Shown: positions 41,250-55,815, counted from the stretch's first letter. The stretch: DNA of 64,000 nucleotides from Armigeres subalbatus (GCF_024139115.2 NW_026942475.1:62001-126000), one strand, 5' to 3'. Notes: a model not told the origin generated them from the sequence alone. Numbers and translations: made by a program.

Positions 41250-43196
41250 CTTGGTTGCTTCGTGCAGTCCCTAGACACTTAAATCATTTCACAGATTTCG
41301 GTGAATTCCCGAGTAGACGAAAATAGCTCAATAATAACAAATGTTGATAAGATAGCAAAATGAGATATGGACATGATTGATATAAGAGATAAAAGATCAG
41401 ACGATAATATCAATATTTTGCACTAAAATATCATAAGAAGATCAAGTTATGCTATTTGTAAGAAGTGATCAATATCATGTGCCATTAGTTTGTTCTTATC
41501 CACAGCATATCTTGATATTCAAATGATATTTCGGTGCAAATTTTTGATATTGTTGCCTGTTCTTTTATCTCTTATATGAATCAAGTCCATATCATGTTTT
41601 GTTATTCTGTTCATAGCTTCTGCCCGGGTTTTGCTTCAATTCACCGAAATCTCAACAGCAGAACTGTTCGGTAATTATTTCACCAAATTTTCTGCGATTT
41701 TTTCTTTGTTTAACTGTCAAAAACACCGAAAATCTGTAAAATTATTTACCGAACAGTTCTGCTGTTGAGATTTCGGTGAAATTTCACAGAAATCTGCGAT
41801 TTATTTTAAGTGTGTAGCAACGTGTCCTTCTCCACCACATTTCCTACAAAGACCGGATCTGTCTGGGCCACTGCAGTTTCGCGCCTGGTGTCCAAATGCC
41901 ATACATTTGAAGCATCGCTCCATCTGTTTGGTGATTCTAGGGGTGAGTCTCAACGGACACATAGACCATCCGACCTTCACCTTGGCCACCTCCACCATTT
42001 TGTTGGCGGCATCTACCGGTAGTCGTATCGCTGCTATTTGTGTACCACCGTACGCTTTCCTCAACCGAATGGTCATCTGAACTTCGCCCAGCGTGCATTG
42101 TGAGATCAGTGCATCCCTCAGTTCGTCTATCGTAGTGATCTCGTCCAGGTCTCTGCATTCGACCACGGCCTCCTGCGTTAAAGCCCTTACGTTTCCTTCA
42201 CTACCTAAGGAATTGGCAATGAGCTCCCGGAAGGCCGAGCTCTTGACCGTGGGATCCTTCTTCAGCTCGAACAGCAATTCCCCTTCTGAGTACGCCTAGT
42301 CCTCACCACTTTTTCACCCAAGTCCTTGAGCACCGGGTCTTCTCTCATCTTCCGTAATATCGCTGCGTATGTCGTCTTGTCGCTCACTTCGACTATCAAG
42401 GCGTCCCCCTTGACCCGCTCACGAGAAGAGCTATGTTTTTCTTTCTTCTTCTGCTCCTTCTTCTTTTCCACGCACTCCTTCTGCTTCTTTCTCTTCTCCC
42501 GCTGACATTCCACGGTTTGCCAATCACCATTCTTGACGCCTTCCTTCAGTACGCTAGCACAATCTTGCACGTTCCGCTGCTTCTTCGGGATTTCCTGCTC
42601 TCCTGAGAGTCCCTGCTTCGCTTCTCCGTGCGAGTATTTCAGGAGCTCATTGGTGTTTGCAGTGTTTCGACTGTTGTATGCTCCGCTGCATCTTTCAGTG
42701 CTTTTTCAGCTGCTTCCGCTCTTCTTTTGAGTGCGTATTGTTCGTGCTCAGCAGATTTAACGGCGGACTTGATGCTCGTCACTAGAAGCTTGATCTTCGT
42801 GTGAACATTGTGCTTGTCCTTCACGAAGTCATAGAGCTCGTTGACTCGCTTCCGCACCTCCATCAGGTTGGACCTCCCAAATTGTAGATCCTTCTGAATA
42901 GCACTACTTTCCGATTTTGGGGTGGACACCCTATTCCCGGATCCTAGCTCCTGTTGGCCTGCCTGGTTCTCAGCAGCCTTGGCCATACTGCTGGTACTTG
43001 CTACTGCTGCCTGCGCCATCACTGGAGATCGCTGCAGCCTCCCACTCTTTGCGAAAGCATTCGCACCGCCTGCTCCTTCGTTGATTGTAGAATTTTCCAT
43101 GTTAAAAGGGTCCCCCCTCCGGGCCGTTATCTCTACCTGTTGTAGATAGTCGCCTCTTGTGATCCCATGGGTGCCTTTGTAAACAGTGAGGTCCAT
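41250..43196 (-). pseudogene. R1 family 2 ORF1, copy B2
   Basis: It starts M-D-L-T-V-Y-K-G-T-H-G at 43196. The N-terminal 185 codons are open, with a coiled-coil-like stretch (R-K-R-V-N-E-L-Y-D-F-V-K). Frame breaks lie near 42640 and at about 42270, where one base is missing relative to B1. The core and first two CCHC knuckles follow to 41816. The MITE at 41275-41815 cuts the protein just after G-H-V-A in the second knuckle. The third knuckle (C-L-L-C) lies beyond it. Confidence 0.85.
41275..41815. mobile_element. 541-bp fold-back MITE nested in R1 ORF1
   Basis: The ends GACACTTAAA and TTTAAGTGTG are inverted, with TA on each side. Copy B1 has the undisturbed site (CCCTAGCAAC at about 33345-33354). 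Inside are two further inverted pairs: CAACAGCAGAACTGTTCGGT near 41655 against its complement near 41752-41771, and a long pair around 41360-41440 against 41525-41610 (GATATAAGAGATAAAAGA type). It may be one complex fold-back or a MITE in a MITE. It is non-coding. Confidence 0.8.
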
Positions 43197-43547
43197 GCAA
43201 GGGTTGACTCCGGTGCCTTATAACACCGTGTTCAGAGCTGGATCGGCGTAAATCATCTAATCCTATCCAAAAACCGAGAATCGTCCAATGTCGTTTGCCG
43301 TGACCAGTATACCATAATCAGGATCTTACTGGCATGAATCCTGATGTGCCGGTTGGCACACCTGTTGGGCTTGTGTGCTTTGAGCGGCGCACGGTCGCTG
43401 TGATAGGGCCTGCTTGCAAACACATGCAGCTTTTTCTAGAGGTTCAACAGAGCCCACTGTCAAACCCCACCACGTCCTAGACAGGCCCCCTAACTCGCAG
43501 TGGCCATGGGGAGGGGTCGTCAAGCCCTTGGACAAACTCCCTGCTGC

Positions 43548-43550
<3 letters not shown>
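43197..43550 (-). promoter_or_regulatory. 5' UTR of R1 family 2, copy B2
   Basis: Leader that starts at (AC)n with the 5' block shared by families 1 and 3, then runs GGATTCATGCCAGTAAGATC-type sequence to ORF1. A segment near 43255 is missing relative to B1. Confidence 0.7.

Positions 43551-43591
<41 letters not shown>
43551..43591. repeat. (GT)n / (AC)n tract between family 3 and family 2
   Basis: About 20 GT units, then a T10 run (the poly(A) of family 3 on the minus strand). It marks the head-to-tail junction of two R1 families. Confidence 0.95.
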
Positions 43592-43595
<4 letters not shown>

Positions 43596-43601
43596 TTTTT
43601 T

Positions 43602-45809
<2,208 letters not shown>

Positions 45810-48396
45810 TCATGGTCCGCTATCCGTAACGGCTGCCTGCTGCTGCTCTATGCACCAACTTCGTTGCAGGATGTCGGCTATCCTGGACGTCGCTCTTGCA
45901 ACCGCTCTCCACTGTTCTGGGTTCTGGCACATTTTTATGACGATGTTATCGGTGTTGGTGTCCGTTCCGCATGCCCCCAACATCGCACTCCTCTCCGTTT
46001 CGAACCGAGGACATGTGAACAGGATGTGTTCAGCCGTTTCTGTCACGTCTGGGCATTGCGGACAGGTGGGAGAAGCCGCGTGACCAAACCTGTGTAGGTA
46101 CCACTTGAAGCATCCATGGCCTGTTAAGAACTGGGTCAAGCCAAAGTTTAGCTCCCCATGAGGTCTGCTAATCCATGCCGACACACTTGGGACTAAGCGA
46201 TGGGTCCACCTTCCCTTAGGCGTGTTGTCCCACTCTCTCTGCCATTTGGCTACCGTTGCTGCCTTTATATTCCTTCGAGCGTTATCGGTGCCCCTGAGGG
46301 CGTAGCACTCCTCGTCTTCCTCTACCACCAGTTTGATAGGCATCATGCCCGCGAGTACTTTTAAAGCTCAACTTATCGTCGAGCATCACCCCAATTGTTT
46401 CAGAGATCTCTTGGAGGTGATGTCGCAGCCGCCGACTCTAATTGTCGCCTCCTGAACCGATTTCCGATTGTTAACGACTATCATCTCCGTTTTATGATGC
46501 GCCAACTGTAGCTTCTTGCTGCGCAACCATTCCTCCACTAGGCTGATCAAATAGGCTGCAGTCAATTCGACCTCTTCGACGGATTCTCCGTACACGGTCA
46601 TGGTTACGTCATCGGCGAATCCCACTAACTTGACTCCTGGCGGGAGCTTCAACCGCAGCACGCCATCGTACATCACGTTCCACAGCAATGGACCCAAAAT
46701 TGATCCCTGTGGGACACAGCCTTCGTCTGTCTCGTAGATCAATAATCGATTCTGAAAGTAGCTTCCCAGAATCTTATACAGCCCTACCGGTACTCCCAGC
46801 CGAAGCAACGAGTTCGCGATCTCCATCCAGCACGCACTGTTGAATGCATTCCGCACGTCGAGTGTTATTACTGCGCAGTAACGTATACCGCGCCGCTTGC
46901 ATTCGATGGCGACCTTTGCAGTGTCAACCACCGATTTAATGGCACCCAGAGTAGACCTTCCTCTCCGAAAGCCGAATTGCTCGCTCGATAATCCTCCTAC
47001 CTCCTCGACGTACGGCGACAGTCTGTTCAGGATCAACTTCTCCAGTAGCTTCCCTACCGTGTCTATAAGACAGATTGGTCTGTACGCTGATGGGTCTCCT
47101 GGTGGCTTGCCAGGTTTCGGTAACAGGACCAAACGCTGTCTCTTCCATATATCCGGGAATGTCCTCTCGTCCAGACACTTCTGCATGGCCAACCTAAACA
47201 TGTTCGGGTTAGTCGTTATGGCTGCCTTCAATGCCATATTCGGGATCCCGTCCGGACCAGGTGCTTTACTCGGGTCGAGGGACTTTGCCACCGTCAATAT
47301 CTCTTCTACCGTCACCCTCTCCACCGCTTCATCATTTGCTACCCTCGCTGCTGGCGGCCAGTGGGTTGGGCCGTGGTGCGGGAATAGTGCCTCGATTATA
47401 GTCTTCAGCCTCGTTGGACATCGCTCGGGAGGAGCCAGTGCTCCTCTTGTTTTGGCCATCACCACCCGATAGGCGTCTCCCCATGGGTTCGAGTTGGCGC
47501 TCTGGCACAGTCTGTCGAAGCAGGCACAGTCTGTCGCTCCACCAGTATACCTGTGGCCTGCAGTTCCGTGGTCGCACCTTCCTCGGCATGGTCGCGTCAC
47601 AAGCTCGAGACAGGACCGCAACCAGTTCGTCGCCGCTTAAACTTCCCGTGTTTTCTTCCAGACCCATAGCTTCACTGAAGGTCCCACCGTCGAAGTGGGC
47701 GACCTTCCACGACCGGGTTGTGGGAGTAGCTCTCCGGCTTTCTCTTCTTGCCTCGCTGCCTATCCTGTACCGGATAGCTAGATGGTCACTGTGGGTGTAA
47801 CCGTCGTCGACCATCCACTGCATATCACCGACCAAACTTGGACTGCAGAACGTTACGTCTATTATCGATTCCACTCCGTTTCGCTGGAAGGTACTTTTGG
47901 AGCCTTCGTTGCACAGCACGACATCCAGCTTGGCGAAAGCCTCTAGCAGCGTTTGCCCTCTCCGGTTAGTAAAGCGACTTCCCCACTCTATCGCCCACGC
48001 ATTGAAGTCTTCTGCAATTACTACTGGCTTGCTACCCACTAGGTCTGATGTTAGCCGATCGACCATCTCGGTGAATTGTTCTATCGGCCACCTTGGTGGG
48101 GCGTAGCAGCTGCAGTAGTACACTCCATTTATTTTCGCTATAACAGTACCCTCCGCTCTTGTGTTCAGCACTTCCTGGATCGGGTATCTTCCCGTCGTAC
48201 AAATCGCCGCTGATTTGGATCTATCCGCTACCCAGTTCCCATTATCCGCGGGGATGCGGTACGGGTCCGACAAGATAGCGACGTCCGTTCTCGCTTCTAC
48301 TACCGACTGCCACAGCAACTGCTGGGCGGCCGCACAATGGTTGAGGTTGAGCTGCGTTACTTGCACGGCTTCCTCGTATAACCACTCAACGGGCAC
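45810..48396 (-). pseudogene. R1 family 3 ORF2, damaged
   Basis: It opens at ATG 48396 (the stretch E-A-V-Q-V-T-Q-L-N-L-N-H is the usual ORF2 start) and overlaps the ORF1 end. The endonuclease is open to about 47530. The usual G-G-D-F-N motif reads A-E-D-F-N (about 48014-48028), keeping the catalytic Asp but altering its neighbours. Linker sequence is lost near 47530 and the frame shifts. RT (47621-46386) has A-P-G-P-D-G-I-P, T-L-D-V-R-N-A-F and F-A-D-D-V-T, but a short deletion sits just before V-P-Q-G-S-I (about 46715). A larger deletion near 46370 removes part of the thumb. The C-terminal C-x2-C...H-I-L-F-T-C region ends at 45810. Confidence 0.85.
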
Positions 48397-49818
48397 GCAG
48401 GTCCACCCAAAGCGTGGTTATGTTCCTGCTTCCTGCTCGCGCATAGCGTACACGATGGTGTTTTCTCGCACGTGTGCGCCTTATGGCCCTCTTCGCCGCA
48501 TCGCCTACATAGGTTACTCCTATCCGGCCCTTTGCACGCCCACGATTTGTGTCCCGGTTCGAGGCAGCGGAAGCACTTGTCGACTACCGGTGGTTGGTAG
48601 AGGCTGACTGGACATACTGACCAGCCAACTTTCAGCTTACCAACTTTGATCACCTTGTTAGCGTCGATGGCCGGTAACTTCACCGTGGCAATCTGCGTCC
48701 CCTGCGGTCCTCTTCGCAGACGGATGGACGCATTTGCTACCACCACTCCACCTTGGTCCTTGATGGCCGAGGCGATCTCTTCCGCTGTCGTGACCTCGTC
48801 CAGCTGCTTGCATATGAGAGTCACTTCGTCGTGTAGAGCCCTCTCTTCTACGCTCTCGCCTAGGACTTCCTGGGCTAGCGCTTCATGGGAGGTACCGTTC
48901 GCCTGTGAGCCCTTCCTTAAGACAAGGATCATCTCGCCCGCTCTCGTCCGCCTTATGCTACGAACCTCTTTACCAAGGTCCGCAAGTTTCTCGGCGCTGC
49001 GCATCGCCTTGAGCACGTCGGCGTAGTGCTCTTTCTCTGTTTTAATGAGAAGTGCTTCACCCTTCTGTCTGGCTCTCGCCGGGCGCGTGATTGCCGCTTT
49101 CACCTTCGGTTTATTTACTACCGTTTGCCAGGGACCGTCCGACCGCAGGTTGTCTTGGTCGGGTTGGCTTCCCTCCTCCGGTGGCCGACTGGCTCGTTTC
49201 GTCCTCGCTTTCTTCTTACGCCGTTCTCCCACGTTTGCAACTTCCGTGGGCCCGCTCTTCTGATTTGCGCTCTCCCGACGCCTTTTTGCGTTCTGTTTAA
49301 GCGCTTAATGCCAGGCGAGTCCCTGGCTCGCTTATCTGTTCTCCTCTCTACCGCTCTGTCGCTGAGGGCAAAATCTAACGCCTCCTGTGCCATGGTTGTG
49401 GTACTATGGAAGGAGAAGCGAGCAGTCTGTGTACTCTTCTCCGCTTTACCACAGCCTTCCAGCCTGGCCGCAAGCACTTCCTGTTCTTGCTTGGCAGCAA
49501 GAACCAAATTGCGAAGCTTAAGCAATTTCAGCTTCAGCTCCCTCGACATATTGCCCCGTTAATTGGTGAAGTCGATAATGTCATCGAGTTGCACCATGAC
49601 GACGGTCAAGCTCGGCAGGATGCCACTCGACCCTATCTCCACTGCATTGTGCTGCTGCTTATCGACTATTGGCGTATCGTTATCGCTCTCCACGACGACT
49701 ACTTCGCTACTCGTGTCCTTCATCTCCATTTCTCTCGCACCCGATGCGTTGGGTGGAGATCTCTCCTTGCGAAGGGGTTCACTTCCGATGCTTGTTTGTT
49801 TAATTTAGCTTTATTCAT
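48357..49818 (-). pseudogene. R1 family 3 ORF1
   Basis: It probably starts M-N-K-A-K-L-N-K at 49818. Frame breaks near 49725, 49560 and 49235 split the N-terminal half. From 49232 to 48357 the frame is open for 291 codons: a basic region, the ORF1 core (L-G-K-E-V-R-S-I-R-R-T-R-A-G), and knuckles C-F-R-C-L-E-P-G-H, C-R-R-C-G-E-E-G-H and C-T-L-C. It is more similar to family 1 than to family 2 in the core. Confidence 0.83.
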
Positions 49819-50384
49819 GTTTGTTGGGTCCCCCTTAGGGCTGCCCTCGAACCCAACTGGAATAGTCGCCTTCTTGATCCCATGGTTATCTTTGCAGATG
49901 CAGTGAGGCCATGCGGGGGTTGACACCTCGGTGTTCAGAGCCGGATCGGCGTAAGCCAGGAAGGAATCAACTGGTCCTACTCCCATCTGGTTGGTTAAGC
50001 CAGACGGCTGGATTGGGACGGCGTGCCCCAAGGCCTGCCACGGTTTTACGGGACGGAAGGCAGCTGTGGCATTAGCCCACCCGCCATTTCAAGACGGTGT
50101 CACCCGGCTTTACTCAAGGAGTGGAATGACACAACTGTCAGCCCTAGATTCGTTGTATATCTCGATTTCCGCTCGTGTCCGTTGACGTTGCCGTTGTCGA
50201 TGCCACTGGGTTGGGCTAGTGTGCTTTGAGCGGCGCACGGTCGCTTTGATAGGACCTGCTTACGGATACATGCAGCTTTTTGTAGAAGTTTAACAGAGCC
50301 CACTGTCAAACCCCACCACATCCTAGGCAGGTCCCCTAACTCGCAGTGGGGAGGGGTCGTCAAGCCCTTGGACATAGTCCCTGC

Positions 50385-50387
<3 letters not shown>
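49819..50387 (-). promoter_or_regulatory. 5' UTR of R1 family 3
   Basis: It begins at (AC)n with GCAGCAGGGACTATGTCCAA, the shared 5' block. The stretch GGGTTTGACAGTGGGCTCTG is also shared with the family 2 leaders. Confidence 0.75.

Positions 50388-50450
<63 letters not shown>
50388..50450. repeat. (GT)n / (AC)n target tract at the right end of the array
   Basis: 63 bp of pure GT. On the minus strand it lies between satellite-like sequence and the 5' end of family 3, mirroring 12831-12917. Confidence 0.95.
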
Positions 50451-50452
<2 letters not shown>

Positions 50453-50900
50453 CACGAAAACCGAAAAACAATAGCCACTTTTCCATATAGCAATTCTTGA
50501 CCGATTTTCTCGCAACAAGTTGCATTTGACGGCGTACAAACCCTAGTTGATCATAGTAATTAAGTTATAGCATGCCATAAAATGCTTTGAAATATCAACT
50601 CATGCAAGCTATTCTATTCGATTTTGTACACGACTTTAGGACAACAATTGCAACGCAAGCTTTTATTGCACACAAGTTACGACGCATAACGCCATAACGT
50701 TTCTGCAGCATTCTGGTATAATATAAATACTCGCATAAAATGCGCACGCTAATAATACTTTACTTAGTGATTATTAAATCAATACAACAAATTATTCAGC
50801 ATTTCAACGAATTTCCCGATATGTAATGCATTTGATTGGGTTGTTTAATAATGCACGAGAAAGGCACAATCACTGCTAGGTGGATCAATCTAGGTTTTCA
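50451..50900 (-). repeat. Satellite-family repeat, right flank (minus orientation)
   Basis: On the minus strand it ends in GCAACTTGTTGCGAGAAAAT, close to the left-flank units, followed by a short tail and (CA)n. Its far end (50850-50900) carries the GATCCACCTAGCAGTGATTG motif also seen at about 11993. It is the same family as 11984-12917 but inverted, and has one unit rather than four. Confidence 0.75.
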
Positions 50901-50996
50901 TTAAGGTCCTTTTCATTCCTCATCGAAGAGTATAAATTTGTCGAAGCACTAAAACAAATGCTCACACGTCCAACAGCACAATCCAAAACATCATTA

Positions 50997-53900
50997 GGGG
51001 CCGTCCAGAAACCACGTGGTCATATATGGGGGGAGGGGGGGGTTGGGAAATGACCACGATAAGCCACATGGGGGGAGGGGGGGTGTTGCTCTCGAACCAC
51101 GTGGTTTTTTTTTACACGAAAAACTTTTGGTGAATAACAATAGCGGTGTAAAAAATACAAATCATTAAAATTTAATGACTTAATCATTAAACGCAAAGCG
51201 CATCTTAGGGCCGATTCCCACGTAGCGTCTTTTCAACTCAGCGTTGAAAATACGTAGGTGTGCATCGAGAAAAATCGGTAACGCAGCGGTTAGAAAAATC
51301 AAAACAGTCCTGTGGAAAATACATATAATTTTCTGTTGGAAAAAAATGTTCATATTTTCATTTTTTTAACATTCTAATGAATTTCTTTGACAAGTTCTTT
51401 CGAATCTTCACCAGAAATTCTTCTTTATTTCCAAAAGAAGATTTTCGAACATTTTAAGGAGTGCACTTCAAAATGTTCAGCCTCCAGTTAGCTGTAGGAT
51501 TGCCAATCCGGAGATGACGAGTTCGATTCTCATTCCTGTCTAGGATGTTTTCGGGTGGGAAACATTCTCGACACCCTAGGTATAGTGTATCCAATCCATC
51601 GTACTTGCTACACAAGATATATAATCGTCAACTAAATTGAAAAGCAGACCAACTTCCAGTCATAGAAGAAGAAGAAGACTTCTAAATTTTTCAAGAAAAA
51701 ATCTTCTGAATTTCCGAAAGATATTAAACAACCAATGCCACATGAAACACTTTGATATTTCCATTAATTTTGTGTTTTTGGATTTTTTTTTCAAATTTGG
51801 AATTTTGAAATGAAAATTTTTCGGAATATTTTTTTACGCTCTTCGTGAATTCTATCACATTTTTTTTAAAAATTTTCCAAGTATTTTTTTTGTTCGAGGC
51901 ATTATTTAGAAATTCTTTGGATTTTCAAAAAATAAATCTTTCAGTTCATGTTTTTTTAATTTGCACCATAAATTCTTTCAAAATTTCATCGGGAATTCAT
52001 TCTTCTTCGGGAAGTAATTTTGATTTCTTTGTAGGTTCAACTAAACATTGCTTTAAATCTTTATCATGCAAAGATGCACAGGAAATGATTTAGAAATTTT
52101 AAGGAATTTTCACATCAGAAACTTTTTAAAAATTTGATTTATTTTTTTAAGGAATTCCTACTGGAAATGCTTCAAAAGTACAACTTTTACAAGTACTACA
52201 AAAGTACATTCTATTCGTTCCACTTGTAAAAACATCAGAATTTCCTCGGGAAATTCATTATTGGTGTTTCAGGTGAACTTTTTTCGATTTTCTACTGGAA
52301 AATCTTAGGAATTCCCATCGTAAATATTTTGACATATTCCGAAGAATTTCTTTTGGAAATAAAAAAAAAATCCATTGGAAATTTAGAAGAATTTACTTTG
52401 AAGATTCATTAAAGTTGCCCAGGATTTTGAAAAAAATCCTTAGAGATTCTGTAAAAAAATAAGCTGGATTTTTTTTCTAATTTTTACTGGAAATTCTTCG
52501 GAATTTGATGTTTATTGGAATTTTCATCGTAAATATGCATTTCGGATCCTTCTACGGATTCTTCTATAGTTCTTCAAAATTTCTACCGAACATTTTTCGG
52601 AACATTTCGGAAAAGAATGTCGTTGGAGTTCTAAAGATTTTTCCGTGGTGACTCCGAAAAATTTCTTGTCAATATTCCGTTTTATTCCGTAATTATTCTG
52701 GAGTTGCAAGGATTTCCCTTGGATCTCTGGATTGAAAATCTCTTTAATAGAGAAAAAACAGAAATTTTCCATAATAAAATAGGAAATTGCCAATAAAGAA
52801 ATCAGGATATGAGTATTAAATGAATATAGAATTACTACAAATAATGCAAAATTTCCATAAACAGTCCAAAATTTTCCACAAAACAATAACAAATTAGCAC
52901 TTGTAAAAGCAAAAATTGCAATTATGAAATAAGCACTTACCATAAAGAAATCAAAATGTTCCACGAAAAAAACACAAAATTTTCATGAACAAATCAATAT
53001 TTGCAAGCTTTTATTTTGTGGAAAATTTTATAATTATTTATTTCTAATATTGATTTATTTTTGGAACGTCCGTATCCCTTCCGTGGAAAATCTCTATTTC
53101 TTTATGAAAAATTCTTTTTTTTATACCTGCAATCCTTGGTTTTAAAAGTGCCAATTAATATTTGTTTTGTGGAAAATTCCCACCTGTTTATGGAAATTTT
53201 GCATTATTTGTAGAAAATTTAATGGCAAGATCGAGTGGAAATCCCTAAATATGTACGTTAAATCCTTTTTACATCATCCTGAAAGGGTTAAATAACAAAA
53301 TATAACAATAAATTCTAGAATACCAAAAAGAACCCAAAGATATTAAAGATTGTAGATTTAAAATGAAAACTTGCATTTTAAGCGAAAACTGTATAATTCA
53401 GGCAAACGAATATAAAGGATATTTTGTTACGGTTCTGATTAGAATCATAGAATCTTGGCATAATGAAGAGAGTTTTGAGATTCTGAATAAAACCTGTATG
53501 CCCTGAGAAAAACCTAATAATATTGGAAAGTAAACTAATTTGATGATTCTGGAAACAAAACTGGAATTTCTACAGGAATGCTACTCAAAAGAAACAACAG
53601 TAGGAGGCTTTATTTGCATCTCTAAGATTACATATTAACTTTGTGATTCTCTGATAAAATTTTGTTGTAAGAGTTCAGTTCAGATGCTTCGCTGAGGTTA
53701 ATATATAAAGAATTTCCAATACCTCCAGAGCTACGGAAGGTCACAAATACTCTTAGGAATCTATAGCGATATTCAGTGATAAACTTTATAATTTATAATT
53801 TTTCTCGAAATTTTTATAACATATTCGAGTTCACATTTTTTGTATCCTCCTGATGCATCGAAGGTGTGCGAGTTCTAGATATCCTAATACCCGATACACA

Positions 53901-54181
53901 TTACAACATGATATTATAATCAAAATTTTCGAATTCACGAAAATTTATAATTTCCATGTTGGTTTAGTTTGATTTTGAATCTGTTGAAATTGTCCATCTT
54001 CAAAATTGATCGGATTAACCATATGTTTTAGGTACATATGGTTCTTTTTTAATTTTGTACTTGAAAATTAAAACCACGTGGTCATAGGGGAGGGGGCTCT
54101 GCCAAATGACCACGATGAGCCACATGGGGGAGGGGGTTGAAAATCTTCAAAAATATGACCACGTGGTTTCTGGATGGCCCC
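50997..54181. mobile_element. 3.2-kb Harbinger-like non-autonomous transposon
   Basis: The ends GGGGCCGTCCAGAAACCACG and (reverse complement) GGGGCCATCCAGAAACCACG are inverted over about 27 bp with one mismatch. The target TTA is duplicated (50994-50996 and 54182-54184), fitting PIF/Harbinger. Subterminal G-rich blocks with TGACCACGATRAGCCACATG occur at both ends. The AT-rich interior (51200-54060) is full of TTCTTCGGAATTTC-like and GGAAATTTT-like motifs and has no transposase. A SINE is nested at 51478-51682. Confidence 0.87.
51478..51682 (+). mobile_element. tRNA-derived SINE, plus strand
   Basis: The A-box-like TAGCTGTAGGATTG is followed by a B box GAGTTCGATTCTC, a family body (GTCTAGGATGTTTTCGGGTG) and an (AGAAG)n tail. 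It is a SINE rather than a tRNA gene, since the acceptor arm is absent. Confidence 0.75.
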
Positions 54182-54184
54182 TTA

Positions 54185-54580
54185 TTGCAATTTTTTTATT
54201 GCAAATTTCTTTCAAAACGCGAAATGCAAAGATCTTGCAAGAACATTCCAACCAAAATGCAAGCAGCGAGCTGTCAACTTTTGGTTGTCACATCCTATTC
54301 TTGCTATGAGCTTGAAAGAGAAGGACGGTTTTGAAAATTGGATATTTCTTGGAATTTAGTCTGGCTAAAAGCAAAGATTTTATTTGACTCCTCCAAGACT
54401 GTAAACATTTTATTTTGCGAAGTACCAAAACATTTTTATTTTTATTGCCAACAACACTGGTTGCAAGATTTTCAGGCGTTCCTCAACATTTGCTAGTCAG
54501 ATTTCATGCATTTTGACATTCTACTGCAACCTGCAATACATCCCGAACAGCCCTTTCTCGCAGTTAAGACGTCATCCATA
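54185..54580. other. No recognised feature
   Basis: Moderately AT-rich sequence next to the Harbinger-like element. The three short overlapping frames (60-67 codons) look random. Confidence 0.4.
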
Positions 54581-54798
54581 TATTGTTTATCCGGAATAAA
54601 TTTATACCGCTTTTTATACCGAAGTTGGATTTTTCTCCAGATACAGGCAACTTTCCCAACTTCGGAAATAGTGCGCTAGATTCGCCTAAAGATGCGCTAA
54701 ACAACGCATCAATTAGTTTGACAGATGAAACTTCGGAAGAAAGTTCGGTTCGGAAGTCCCGACTTCCGAATTCTAACTTGGTGCTACGCCGACAATAT
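54581..54798. repeat. 218-bp dispersed repeat (copy 2 of 2)
   Basis: It matches 9698-9914 over its full length in the same orientation, with about ten differences by eye. Both copies end at CAATAT and the flanks differ. Confidence 0.65.
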
Positions 54799-55585
54799 GG
54801 AGAAACTGGTGCACACATATTTTGGTGGCATAATTTGCAATATAGATAAAATACTAATCAAAGGCTATGAGACGTCTTTGGTTAAGCTGGGGCGTTTTGC
54901 ACAGAGACTTGTTGAAATCATGACTTAAAAATAAAACTTTATTACGTATTTTTTCATATGACTACTCACACGCAAAGCATTTGCCACTTTTTGGACTACC
55001 AAATAACACAAAGCTTGGATAAATTGCATTAAAGAGTAAAAGTTATAGGTATTGCCTTAACGGGGGCATATTATACCGTCTTACCCTTGTAGTCGGACAA
55101 TCTGCACAGCAGTGGATTCCAACTGCCTTTTAAATAATTTTCCTTGTGTATACGCTGAGTATACACACTTGCGCGGGTCTGAGCGTCCGAGCGAAAGCTG
55201 TGTTACTCTTTCGAATTAATAATCATGAATAAACAAACGTCGTCGACTGCTATTCGTGTTGGCATCTCGCATTTGTCTTTCTCTTTATATTATACTTTGC
55301 TGGTTTATCAAAATAATCCTATCTACATGCAAACATGCCCCTTATGTAATATAATTAAACTCTACTCGATATTGTGCAAACAAATGTATATAAAACACTA
55401 CACACAAAGATAGTTCCGGCTTCGAATATATTCGTTTTTACTTTCGATTAGCCTTCCATGTCACAATTTGTCAATTGACCGGTAGCTGAAGTATAGAGGA
55501 GTATTTGAATGAAAAATTGGCAAAAAATTCGACATATTTTTCTGTTTTATTAGAACACCTCTCGCGTGTGTGTGTTCGTTTCGTT
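54799..55585. other. No recognised feature
   Basis: AT-rich, no ORF above 70 codons and no clear repeat. It ends at the short GTGTGTGTG next to the R1 fragment. Confidence 0.4.
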
Positions 55586-55586
55586 T

Positions 55587-55815
55587 TACAAGAGTTAAAT
55601 GCCATAAAAAATCTGCGCGACAGACACCTCGAAGAAGGCGAACAGGGCTTGGTTCCTACCCGACCTGCTAAAAATGTGCCTCCCGGATAAAACCTTATCC
55701 TCCTTGACTCGATCCCCCCGGGATCTCGGAATGCTGCGAGTAAGGGGGGGGGGGAGGGGGTCGTGACTAAAATTTCGGCCCCTAGCTTAGGCTAGTTCAT
55801 CTGGCTGGCTGAGAT
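55587..55815 (-). mobile_element. 3' end fragment of R1 family 3
   Basis: It matches the terminal 3' UTR at about 43600-43850 (for example AAAATCTGCGCGACAGACAC and CCTAGCTTAGGCTAGTTC) with several small deletions. It lies against a short GTGTGTGTG (55566-55574) and starts with a T-run that is the minus-strand poly(A). It is a dead-on-arrival 5'-truncated copy, again seated at a GT tract. Confidence 0.85.

Larger units (their letters stand above)
37054..43550 (-). mobile_element. R1-clade LINE family 2, copy B2
   Basis: Its 5' end abuts (AC)n at 43551 with the full shared block (GGCAGCAGGGAGTTTGTCCA). It contains the 5' UTR, ORF1 and ORF2, with a fold-back MITE in ORF1 (41275-41815) and a hAT element in the ORF2 tail (37259-38432). 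After the hAT the ORF2 C-terminal C-x2-C...H-V-I-F-D-C region continues to about 37180. The 3' UTR and poly(A) are missing, replaced by family 1 copy 2. Confidence 0.88.

Noticed and set aside
51478..51550. tRNA gene on the plus strand
   Set aside because: SINE head with family-specific tail and (AGAAG)n end.
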